Assembly (NCBI GenBank): GCA_965222645.1
Contig: OZ244968.1
Span: forward strand, 744,001 to 808,000
Direction of reading: 5' to 3'
DNA: 64,000 bases
Origin: JABDMH01 sp965222645
Lineage (GTDB): Bacteria; Bacteroidota; Bacteroidia; Chitinophagales; Saprospiraceae
Shown one piece after another: positions 18,086 to 26,064 of the stretch (the first letter of the stretch is position 1; each line of letters begins with the position of its first letter). The translations under genes were made by a program, and so were the position numbers. The notes beneath the pieces were generated by a model. The model was not told the origin of the DNA and did not search any database. It worked only from the letters and a program-made list of their open reading frames with translations.

Positions 18086-18679
18086 TTAAAGTGCATCGAT
18101 ACGGTGGCCATCCTGGAGATCAATGCATCCCTCAAGTCTACCGGGAATAGGATCGTAATGCAAATATTCCTTCCCGATTTTTTCATCAGTAAAATAACCG
18201 AGAAGTAATAGGGATTTTATTTGTCGATAAAAATCAGGTTTATGCCCAGGACCGACATCGGATCCCCAAATATTGGCTCGTGCTGGTGGTGATTTCTTTT
18301 CCAGGTCTAATAACAAATTCCTTTTTTGATCCTCCTCACAGTCAATAAAGGAATCCTTGTAGCGCTCCTGACAAATTTGCTCCAACGTCGCCAGTCCCTC
18401 TACAAGAGCTCTTTTACCTTCATCGTCATAAAGGGCAGAAACCATTCGATCCACAAAACCAGCAAGTCCCAGATCAATGGCTCCTGGTGTTTCTGTCCTG
18501 GGCAAAATTGTCGAGGCGATGCTTCGCAATAGGTCTAATTCGCCAGCATTAAAGACCAATGAATCTCCCATTGTAGCGACATCACTTTTGCAGCTCTGAA
18601 TAGTGAGTAACAATGCTGGTCCCGAAACTGAAATGCCCAGGCCCCCAATCAAGTTATATATAGCTTTTCTCCTGTGCAC
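18086..18679 (-). CDS. Gluconate 2-dehydrogenase subunit 3 family protein
   Basis: The 197-residue protein begins with a twin-arginine-like signal (HRRKAIYNLIGGLG) that ends in a possible lipobox (TIQSC). The rest matches the small gamma subunit of membrane-bound gluconate and related dehydrogenases: a helical domain opening ELDLLRSIASTILPRTETPG. That subunit carries or exports the FAD-containing GMC partner. The start is GTG at 18679. Six bases separate it from the GMC gene upstream, so the two are surely one operon. No cytochrome c subunit gene follows, unlike in the three-subunit enzyme. Confidence 0.88.
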   Translation of the reverse strand: MHRRKAIYNLIGGLGISVSGPALLLTIQSCKSDVATMGDSLVFNAGELDLLRSIASTILPRTETPGAIDLGLAGFVDRMVSALYDDEGKRALVEGLATLEQICQERYKDSFIDCEEDQKRNLLLDLEKKSPPARANIWGSDVGPGHKPDFYRQIKSLLLLGYFTDEKIGKEYLHYDPIPGRLEGCIDLQDGHRIDAL

Positions 18680-18685
18680 AGAATT

Positions 18686-20368
18686 CTAAATATTTCGTTT
18701 GTTTAATTCTTTCACGGCATAATCTACTGCTCGTGCTGTGAGAGCCATGTAAGTGATCGATGGATTTACGCAGGCCGCAGACGTCATACATGCACCATCT
18801 GTTACAAAGACATTTGGCACAGCATGCATTTGATTGAATTTATTGAGCACTGACGACCTGGGATCCCTTCCCATGCGCGCTGTGCCCATCTCATGAATCC
18901 CCTTGCCCATTCCTCCAATCTGATCGAAGGTAATTATATTCTTGACCCCGCAAACCTCGAGCATTTCAGCTGCGTCAGTTTGCATTTGCTCACGCATTTT
19001 CAGTTCGTTTTCACCAAAATCAGCATCAAAAACAATTGTAGGCAAACCCCATTGGTCCTTATTTTCGTAGTCCAGATACATTCTGTTATTATGGTCGGGA
19101 AGTACCTCACCAAAACCATTCATGTACATATTCCAGGAACCAGGTCTAAATAAATTGTCTTTAAATTCTGCACCGACCGACTGTTGATTGACCCCGGCAC
19201 CCCAACCATCCCTGCCGGCACCTCCCTGGTATCCGTAGCCACGCAAAAAAGAATTTGTTTTCGTCTCCTTATTTATGTTTCTAAACTTCGGTATATAAAA
19301 ACCTGTCGGCCTTCTTCCGTGATAATATTTGTCTCCAAATCCATCATAAGATCCCATCGCACCAACAAAGTAATGATGATCCATAATGTTGTGGCCCAAT
19401 TCTCCACTGTCGTTTCCGAGTCCGTTTGGAAAGCGATCAGATTTGCTATTCAGGAGAATGGCAGTGCTGGACATTGCACCGGCATTGCAAAAAATTATTT
19501 CCGCAAAAAATTCCTGAACTTCCTTAGTGTTTTCGTCAACGATGCGGACTCCAGTCGCTTTACCCGATTGCTCATCGAATAGAATTTCGCTGACAATCGA
19601 ATGGGGTCTCAATGTCATATTGCCAGTCTTCTCGGCTGCCGGCAACGTTACGGCAACACTGCTGAAATAGGCACCATATGGGCATCCGCGTGAGCATCTA
19701 TTGCGATATTGGCACGGATTACGGCCATTAACGGGTTCTGTAATATGAGCCACTCTGCCAATGGTGAGATATCTTTCGGGATAAGTGGTGCGGATCTTTT
19801 CTCTCGCGTGAATTTCCAGACAATTCAACGGCATCGGTTTGAGAAACTCACCGTCAGGAAGGTGAGCAAGACCCAATTTCTCCCCACTTACTCCAACAAA
19901 TCGCTCCACATGAGCATACCACGGGGCAATATCCCTGTAACGAATCGGCCAATCAACGGCAATACCTTCCCGCAGGTTTGCCTCAAAATCGAGGTCACTC
20001 CACCGGTAGCAATGTCGCCCCCAGATTAAAGACCTTCCACCCGTTTGATAACCTCGTATCCAATCAAACCTTCTCTTCTCCTGATATGGATGGTCTACAT
20101 CGTCCACAAAAAAATGTGCATCATCTTCGGCAACAAATCCAGTGCGCCGCTGCTTTTCTTGTCTGGCTTGTTGCCCGGTCGTCTGAGCACCCCGATAATC
20201 GTAATCCCATGGATCTTTATTAGCGGTCGGATAATCACCGTGACGCACAGATCTTCCACGCTCGAGTACAAGGGTCTTAAGTCCCTTCTCACAAAGCTCC
20301 TTGGCGGCCCAACCACCACTCATGCCCGATCCAATAACGATTGCTTCATACGTCCTATCCTCCTGCAT
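18686..20368 (-). CDS. GMC family FAD-dependent oxidoreductase
   Basis: The N-terminal dinucleotide-binding motif AIVIGSGMSGGWAAKELCE binds FAD. The middle has the Cys-rich stretch CQYRNRCSRGCPYGA typical of the gluconate/sorbosone-dehydrogenase branch. The C-terminal GMC_oxred_C domain includes HEMGTARMG and CVNPSITYMALTARAVDYA with the catalytic His/Asn region. It oxidises a sugar, sugar acid or alcohol, and passes electrons to a cytochrome or quinone. The mature complex with subunit 3 is probably periplasmic, exported by the partner's Tat signal since this protein has none. ATG at 20368 is well placed after a GGAGGA sequence. Confidence 0.9.
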   Translation of the reverse strand: MQEDRTYEAIVIGSGMSGGWAAKELCEKGLKTLVLERGRSVRHGDYPTANKDPWDYDYRGAQTTGQQARQEKQRRTGFVAEDDAHFFVDDVDHPYQEKRRFDWIRGYQTGGRSLIWGRHCYRWSDLDFEANLREGIAVDWPIRYRDIAPWYAHVERFVGVSGEKLGLAHLPDGEFLKPMPLNCLEIHAREKIRTTYPERYLTIGRVAHITEPVNGRNPCQYRNRCSRGCPYGAYFSSVAVTLPAAEKTGNMTLRPHSIVSEILFDEQSGKATGVRIVDENTKEVQEFFAEIIFCNAGAMSSTAILLNSKSDRFPNGLGNDSGELGHNIMDHHYFVGAMGSYDGFGDKYYHGRRPTGFYIPKFRNINKETKTNSFLRGYGYQGGAGRDGWGAGVNQQSVGAEFKDNLFRPGSWNMYMNGFGEVLPDHNNRMYLDYENKDQWGLPTIVFDADFGENELKMREQMQTDAAEMLEVCGVKNIITFDQIGGMGKGIHEMGTARMGRDPRSSVLNKFNQMHAVPNVFVTDGACMTSAACVNPSITYMALTARAVDYAVKELNKRNI

Positions 20369-20765
20369 TCCTCCGATTTATTTTGCTCCTTTTTGTTTTA
20401 ACGGGCTGATCCAGATGACTTTAAATGTAGTGAATTATTCGTCAAAGGAAAATGATCCGGGATTATATCGACCCGCCTTCTTGCAGTGTGTTTGGGAAAA
20501 AGACTGAGTCAACCGGCTCTTCCCAAAAGGCTCAAGAATCAGCTCATCTGTAAACTGACTCTCAATGTCGGATCGCTCCAGAGGTTTTGCCCGCCTCTAA
20601 AAATATCAATATTGCACTGTACCTCAATCAAGGGATATTTTTGGTGATTTCGAAGGTGACGCTTCTTACCCGCCCAACCTGGTGAGTCGTTGGCTTACAA
20701 CATTATTGCACCCAATTCAGAAATGTTTGATATCTTAATGTGCTTTCTATGAAAAAGGATCTGCC
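20369..20765. other. Divergent intergenic region, no gene seen
   Basis: About 400 bp separate the GMC gene and the lipoprotein gene, transcribed away from each other. Short open frames here lack coding character. It must hold promoters for both sides, but I could not identify convincing -33/-7 Bacteroidota elements. Confidence 0.5.
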
Positions 20766-21452
20766 ATGAGAAGCCCATACGTGTATTATTGCACTATTAT
20801 CTGTCTTGGTTTGTTGACGTCATGTGCGTCAATAAACAATCCACGCGAAAAAAAGATTGTACAGGAGTTGGGTTCGATAGCTGTCTTACCCGTGGAGGTT
20901 GTACACCTCGGTCGTCTACACGAGGTGAGGAAAGATGTGGAAGATCAATCTCTTGGTATAGAGCGGGAGGGCTTTATCCTGCAAAGAGATCTGTACCGGT
21001 ATTTCTTACGGGAAATGAAAGCAAACGATGTATCGAGAACCTTTCTATTGGATCTTGACGAAACAAATAAGCGACTTGTGGAGCTGGAAGAGATAAGCGA
21101 AGAAAAAATCGAGCTCAGTGTCCAGGAAATCTGTGACTGGCTCGGCGTACAGGGAATCATCACTGGTAGCATAGACCAGCTGGCACCCGGTAATGCGCTC
21201 CTGGCAGGATTAATCAATGGTCAATTAAATATAGACAGCAACGTAAAAATTAATTTCTCCTTGCGGAATCAATACGGTCATATCTATTGGAGATATATGG
21301 ATGACCGGCCAACCAACAAGGATAATGTATACCAGACTTCGAAAGATTTACTGAAACAGGCGAGCCGGGTGTTCTTTGATCTGTATGCCAAGGAGAAAAG
21401 TAAGGACGAGAAAAAACAGAAAAAAAAGCGGGTTAAACTGGGCTCACAATGA
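20766..21452 (+). CDS. Hypothetical lipoprotein with CsgG/DUF799-like features
   Basis: A lipoprotein signal ends at GLLTSC. The mature part opens with a strand SIAVLPVEVV and later has VQGIITGSIDQLAP. That AVLP...GVxxIITGSI layout resembles the fold of CsgG/TolB-N or DUF799-type periplasmic lipoproteins, but I could not match it to a named family. The C-terminus is very basic (KSKDEKKQKKKRVK). The last 20 bp overlap the 3' end of the convergent glycosidase-like gene. Function unknown; a surface assembly or envelope role is only an inference. Confidence 0.7.
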   Translation: MRSPYVYYCTIICLGLLTSCASINNPREKKIVQELGSIAVLPVEVVHLGRLHEVRKDVEDQSLGIEREGFILQRDLYRYFLREMKANDVSRTFLLDLDETNKRLVELEEISEEKIELSVQEICDWLGVQGIITGSIDQLAPGNALLAGLINGQLNIDSNVKINFSLRNQYGHIYWRYMDDRPTNKDNVYQTSKDLLKQASRVFFDLYAKEKSKDEKKQKKKRVKLGSQ

Positions 21453-22809
21453 CGAGCCAGTGTGCTCCTGATGGGCACTCCATCTGAAGTTCCCGATCCA
21501 CTGCCCTCTCCATGGTTTCCCTGGATTCTCCTGACAATATATTAGTCCAAACAAATCGATACACTCCGGAGTCTTTTATCTGAAATCTTACGACGCCACC
21601 CTGTGGAAAATAAAACAGATATCGACCATCATCAAAAGCTCTCCCGTAGACTTCACCCTCCTTTCTATTCTGATAATTTTCCATCGCTATCGGATACCCC
21701 TTAAAAAAATCAAGTTGATTTGTTACTTTTCTCACAGAAGAAATCACATTCTGGGCAATATGATTTAATCCCTGCCCGGAAGAAGGTCTGTGAAACCTCG
21801 CGCTGGCACAACCCATCAACACGTTTCGACAAAAAGATTCAATTGCATTTTGAGTTGTCTGATGACGTCCGCCGTCATTGCCATATATTTTGACATTATT
21901 TACCGGCCTTAAAAAATCCATTTTCTTCAGATACTCGATTTGCTTAATTCCATTGATCCAATGTGCATCTCCCCCCTGATGATTGTTTTGCGAAATGTCT
22001 ACAAAGGAGAAAATATCCGGGTGATCGAAAGTCTCGAAATGCATGGGATGTGAAAGATCGTGGGGATCCCACATTTCGGTAGTCTCCACTGTCTTACCCT
22101 CCAATTTTGCAACCTTGCGAATATAGTTTGCCCAAAATCGACCCCAATCTGTTGTCACCGAAGTTTCGTTATCCATGCAATAAATGACATGGTCATGCTT
22201 CAATGTGTATGACAATAATTTATCTACAAACCTTTTTTGGTACCAGAGCACCGGGGCAATATTCATCTGTGACGGCACAGATCTAAAAAAATTATTTTCC
22301 GTATAAATAGGATGCGTCCCTATTGAATCGGATAATTTACTGCGCTGTGAATTATAATTGCTGTTATTCTTTGGATTGAAAGGATTGCGGCCCCAGGGCT
22401 CACGATAAAAATCAAAGGTTGCCCAAATCTCCAGCTGAACCACAATGTCCCTTTCTTCCGTTTTTTTCAAAAATGCAGAAAACCTACTCCAGTAGTTACT
22501 ATTAAACTTTCTTAAATCATACTGTCCATTAGGAACCTGATGAAATGGCCACTCATTGCTTTCATCGCGGCTAGACATCGTGTTTCTCACATAATTTCCT
22601 CCTACACTTTTTAGTAAATCCAGATGATCAGTCAGGGAGTCAATCTGAAAAAGATTATCCTCTTTTGATCCACCCAGGAGCAACACCTCTTCCCCATTAT
22701 ACTGCCAATATTGCGGATGTAAAGTGCTCCTTCTTATTCCACTCTTTTCCTGTGTATGGCCAACACCCAATACAAACAGAAGGACAAATGCTGGAAAGAT
22801 CTTTATCAT
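21433..22809 (-). CDS. Putative secreted TIM-barrel glycoside hydrolase
   Basis: A signal peptide ends near GVGHTQ. The mature protein reads as a clan GH-A-like barrel: an opening strand YWQYNGEEVLLLGGSKEDN, helices and strands such as VQLEIWATFDFYREPWGRNP, and CMDNETSVTTDWGRFWANYI. The last contains an Asn-Glu pair typical of an acid/base residue. The C-terminal part looks like a beta domain. The exact family is not certain (GH5/GH39-like or DUF6298-like). It starts at ATG 22809, 5 bp downstream of the GH140 stop, so both are probably co-expressed on one glycan. Confidence 0.75.
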   Translation of the reverse strand: MIKIFPAFVLLFVLGVGHTQEKSGIRRSTLHPQYWQYNGEEVLLLGGSKEDNLFQIDSLTDHLDLLKSVGGNYVRNTMSSRDESNEWPFHQVPNGQYDLRKFNSNYWSRFSAFLKKTEERDIVVQLEIWATFDFYREPWGRNPFNPKNNSNYNSQRSKLSDSIGTHPIYTENNFFRSVPSQMNIAPVLWYQKRFVDKLLSYTLKHDHVIYCMDNETSVTTDWGRFWANYIRKVAKLEGKTVETTEMWDPHDLSHPMHFETFDHPDIFSFVDISQNNHQGGDAHWINGIKQIEYLKKMDFLRPVNNVKIYGNDGGRHQTTQNAIESFCRNVLMGCASARFHRPSSGQGLNHIAQNVISSVRKVTNQLDFFKGYPIAMENYQNRKEGEVYGRAFDDGRYLFYFPQGGVVRFQIKDSGVYRFVWTNILSGESRETMERAVDRELQMECPSGAHWLVIVSPV

Positions 22810-22814
22810 CAATG

Positions 22815-24194
22815 TCAGTTTTTTACAGAATAACCCGGTAAAGGCATTAGCTTATCAGCATCCTCCAAAATTAAAATCCAGTCAAATCCCCTGCCCTGGG
22901 TAGGTGGGGAATAGGTCTGAATCGACTGTGTATTTCCCGTGTGTACATGATGTGAAATTCCATAGCGTGGATCGAACCAGATCTCTTTTATTTTCCTTGC
23001 TTTTACAACCGATTTGTCAATGGTAAATGATGCTCCCCTGGGAGAGTAAAATATCGCGAACGATCCATCCTCAGCACGTGCTCCTCTTATTTTTCCTCCC
23101 GGAGTGGCTGATTCGCTCAATATCATGCTTTGATCGGGAATCAACTTGTGGAAGGGCCGGGAAGCAAAAAGCGCTTTAAGGTGACTCATTTGAAATGCCC
23201 CCGGATGATCCAATGCCACAAACCACGGTATCGAAGCTCTGATGACCGGTTGTCGACCCGGAGCATACATCTGCCAAATGCTATTATGGCCATAGGTATG
23301 CCCACAAGCACCCGCTAAAACTGACCAATAGGCTGCTTGACGTACATCATAGTCATCAAAAATATCTTGGCGGTTAGCTCCTGACCAGTAAAAGCCCACA
23401 TTAATGTTTTCGTATCTCGGCTCCCCATCTAGCGTGGGCTTTGGAGGAGTAAGATTGTAGTCATACTCGGCAAAAAGTCCATTGTCATGATCACGGCTCG
23501 CATGTGAGGATTGGAACATGTTAAAATCCAGCCATTCGGACTCGTGAAAATAATCTGAGGATCGACCAGGACCTCTGGGGTGAAACGTGATCAAATGATT
23601 TCCACCGTCTCCTTCCTTAAGTCCCTGTGCCATCGCTTCGATTATCTCCCTTTCCTCATCATTATTTATGTTTTCATCGCCACCTAAAATCCAAATAACA
23701 GACATCTCCCTATATCGATGACCAAGAAATTTTCCAAACGACTGGGCACTAGAATTCGAAAATATTTTTTGGTCTCCATTGACCGTGCTCCAGTAGCTGC
23801 CCCAGGTGGGCAGAATTCCCATGACCAATCCCAGGGAAGATGCTTCGACGACTATGGAGTCAATGTGTGCAAAATACTTTTCATTGGGTCGGCTCAAATC
23901 TCCGTCAATAAAAGGGAGATCTCCGGATGCATTTGGCTCGGAAAGGCCACCCAGCTGCGCCAGGACCACAGCCTGAATTACGGTAAATCCCTTGTCTGAT
24001 CTGTTTTTAAGGTAATGACTTGCTTCTTTTATCGATAGACGGTGAAATAATTCCCATGCGGTATCACCCAAATAAAAAAAAGGACTACCATCAGCCTTCT
24101 CCAAATATCTTCCATTATCACTCACAGATAGAAACTGACCAAAGGCGATATTGTCAAAAAACGCACAAATGACGACAAATAAAAAATACCTCAA
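22815..24194 (-). CDS. GH140/DUF4038-family glycoside hydrolase
   Basis: The mature protein starts FLSVSDNGRYLEKADGSPF and continues with YLGDTAWELFHRLS, the opening of DUF4038 proteins. Candidate acidic active-site segments are ILGGDENINN and DGEPRYENI. The C-terminal segment beginning GARAEDGSFAIFYSPRG matches the putative collagen-binding/beta domain that follows in this family. Characterised GH140 members release apiose from rhamnogalacturonan-II; whether this one does so is not known. A signal peptide precedes it. The only start is TTG at 24194, because an in-frame stop lies just upstream. It is followed closely by another barrel enzyme. Confidence 0.85.
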   Translation of the reverse strand: MRYFLFVVICAFFDNIAFGQFLSVSDNGRYLEKADGSPFFYLGDTAWELFHRLSIKEASHYLKNRSDKGFTVIQAVVLAQLGGLSEPNASGDLPFIDGDLSRPNEKYFAHIDSIVVEASSLGLVMGILPTWGSYWSTVNGDQKIFSNSSAQSFGKFLGHRYREMSVIWILGGDENINNDEEREIIEAMAQGLKEGDGGNHLITFHPRGPGRSSDYFHESEWLDFNMFQSSHASRDHDNGLFAEYDYNLTPPKPTLDGEPRYENINVGFYWSGANRQDIFDDYDVRQAAYWSVLAGACGHTYGHNSIWQMYAPGRQPVIRASIPWFVALDHPGAFQMSHLKALFASRPFHKLIPDQSMILSESATPGGKIRGARAEDGSFAIFYSPRGASFTIDKSVVKARKIKEIWFDPRYGISHHVHTGNTQSIQTYSPPTQGRGFDWILILEDADKLMPLPGYSVKN

Positions 24195-24204
24195 TTACTT
24201 AATT

Positions 24205-25083
24205 TTAGTTCTCAAAAATAAATGCCAAATTAAGAGCATCTCTCACTCTACCCTCGTCGAGAAACGATCTGATTTTCTCGTGAAGCTGATCATAGGTATC
24301 CTGCTCGCCGGCAGAATGTGATAATATTTCGATAATTTCTTTATCATTTTTAAGAAGAAAAATATCCTCAGGATCCGGCGCTGAAATTTGACAACCCAGC
24401 ATCGCTTTTTCATTTGCAGAAAGTACTTTTGATCGCCGTACATGCAATGGCAAACTGTCAACACCGATCGCAAGATCTCGTGACGGCTTTGTGACTTCAA
24501 ACATAGCCGTGAGATTGGCCCTTGAATACCAATTTCCTCCCATCCGTCCTACCAGGTCCAATTTTTGACAATCCAATCTGCCCTCGCTATCCAGGTATCG
24601 CTCCTGCACATGCATACAGACGATGTCACAAATGACGAGATTTCCTGAAGCTCCCTCACCGCCTAGCGAGACGACATCTCTCACCGTACATTCGAAAGAA
24701 ACCGGTGCTTCCATCACAAAGGGTACATCAATCTCACTGGAGGATGCCATTGTAAAGCCGGCCTTGATGTATTCATTTACACCTCTCAGGTACTCGTTGC
24801 TGCTAAGATTCATTTGGTGTACAATCTCATGATTTACCAGACTGATACACACTTCCTTGTGTTCCAACACATTTGAATGCGTATCCTTCATACTGCCATC
24901 TCTGCCGCGCAATGCAGGCGAAAATATGGCTACCGGTGGATTGGTACTAAAAAGATTAAAAAAACTGAAGGGGCTTAGATTTATATTTCCCTCACGATCC
25001 TGGCTGGTCACCAGGGCAATGGGTCTGGGGCCAACTGCCGATAGTAAAAAATGATGCCGCCTCTGCGTAGTCAGATCTTTCAT
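24205..25083 (-). CDS. Flavin reductase/FMN-binding split-barrel protein
   Basis: The N-terminal 170 residues match the flavin reductase-like (flavoredoxin) domain. RPIALVTSQDREGNINLSPF contacts FMN, followed by SFFNLFSTNPPVAIFSP. Such proteins reduce FMN with NAD(P)H or act as small oxidoreductases. The last 80 residues form an added segment, ending RDALNLAFIFEN, that I cannot assign. Two ATGs (25104 and 25083) are possible. The second starts directly before KDLTTQRRHHFLLSAVGPRP, the family start. The gene is divergent from the isomerase and not clearly linked to the glycosidases downstream. Confidence 0.85.
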   Translation of the reverse strand: MKDLTTQRRHHFLLSAVGPRPIALVTSQDREGNINLSPFSFFNLFSTNPPVAIFSPALRGRDGSMKDTHSNVLEHKEVCISLVNHEIVHQMNLSSNEYLRGVNEYIKAGFTMASSSEIDVPFVMEAPVSFECTVRDVVSLGGEGASGNLVICDIVCMHVQERYLDSEGRLDCQKLDLVGRMGGNWYSRANLTAMFEVTKPSRDLAIGVDSLPLHVRRSKVLSANEKAMLGCQISAPDPEDIFLLKNDKEIIEILSHSAGEQDTYDQLHEKIRSFLDEGRVRDALNLAFIFEN

Positions 25084-25251
25084 CAAAATGGAGCGAAACG
25101 TCATATGAGCTGGGAAGTTGCCAGGGTAGCGAATATACTACTTCGAAAAAACTTCTGTGCATATTGGATCAATCTAAAATCTGGCGACAAAAAAAGACCC
25201 AATGAAGCCGGGAGGCGATATCTTTGTCATTTGACTCGAAGATTTAGTTTC

Positions 25252-26025
25252 ATGGACATAATCGATATCAGGCGCAAAAAAGATTGGGCAGTGCTCACAC
25301 TAAACCGGGGAAAAGTTAATGCAATAAATCATACCATGGTGCTCAGCCTAAGAGAAACGTTAAAAGCTCTTAAGCAAGATGATGCAGTAAGGGGATTGAT
25401 CCTTACGGGTCGAACCCACTACTTTAGTGCGGGGTTAGATCTTGTGGAACTCAGCCGGTACGACCGGCATCAAGTGGCATCGTTTTGGAAAGACTTTCTC
25501 TCAATGGCCCACGAATTGGTTTCTTTTGATAAACCTGTAATTGCTGCCATATCTGGTCATAGTCCGGCAGGAGGAACAGTCATTGCGCTCACCTGTGACT
25601 ACAGATTTATGGCAAGGGGCGAAAAATATGTGATCGGTCTAAATGAGGTCGCCGTTGGCATTCCTGTTCCCGACAGTATTTTTCACCTTTATAGCTCCTG
25701 CTTGGGTGACCGGGTTGCACATCAATCATTACTTGAGGGTCGTTTGTTTAATCCGCAAGAAGCACGGGATGTCGGGCTTGTAGATCAGATTGTGGATGGA
25801 GACCGACTCCTTAAGGCTTCAGAGAAGAAACTAAATAAACTGTTGGAAGCAAGTGATTATGTACTGAGAGAAAGCAAGAGATCAATGAGGAAATCTTTGC
25901 TGAAAAAAGTCACACTTCCAAATCAGGAGGAGATCGATCGACGTGTTGCACATTGGTTTTCAGATGAATTTCAGGGAGCGATTAAAAATTTCTTAAGTAC
26001 GATTGGTAAGCAACGTCGATCGTAA
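25252..26025 (+). CDS. Enoyl-CoA hydratase/isomerase, ECI1 (delta3,delta2-isomerase)-like
   Basis: The crotonase fold is clear: YFSAGLDLVELSRYDRHQV forms one oxyanion half and GHSPAGGTVIALTCDYRFM the other. IGLNEVAVGIPVPDS places the catalytic Glu as in mitochondrial 3,2-trans-enoyl-CoA isomerase, rather than the two-Glu pattern of hydratases. It should shift double bonds of unsaturated fatty acyl-CoAs during beta-oxidation. The ATG at 25252 gives 257 residues beginning MDIIDIRRKKDWAVLTLNR, the normal family start. An open frame that extends 67 codons upstream overlaps the divergent flavin reductase and has no such match. Confidence 0.88.
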   Translation: MDIIDIRRKKDWAVLTLNRGKVNAINHTMVLSLRETLKALKQDDAVRGLILTGRTHYFSAGLDLVELSRYDRHQVASFWKDFLSMAHELVSFDKPVIAAISGHSPAGGTVIALTCDYRFMARGEKYVIGLNEVAVGIPVPDSIFHLYSSCLGDRVAHQSLLEGRLFNPQEARDVGLVDQIVDGDRLLKASEKKLNKLLEASDYVLRESKRSMRKSLLKKVTLPNQEEIDRRVAHWFSDEFQGAIKNFLSTIGKQRRS

Positions 26026-26064
26026 AAATTCCTGCTTTCGGGATTGTCAAAAAAAATACCTCCC

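Noticed and set aside
25051..25251. N-terminal extension of the enoyl-CoA isomerase
   Set aside because: The extra 67 residues overlap the divergent flavin reductase start and do not resemble any crotonase leader. ATG at 25252 begins the normal fold.
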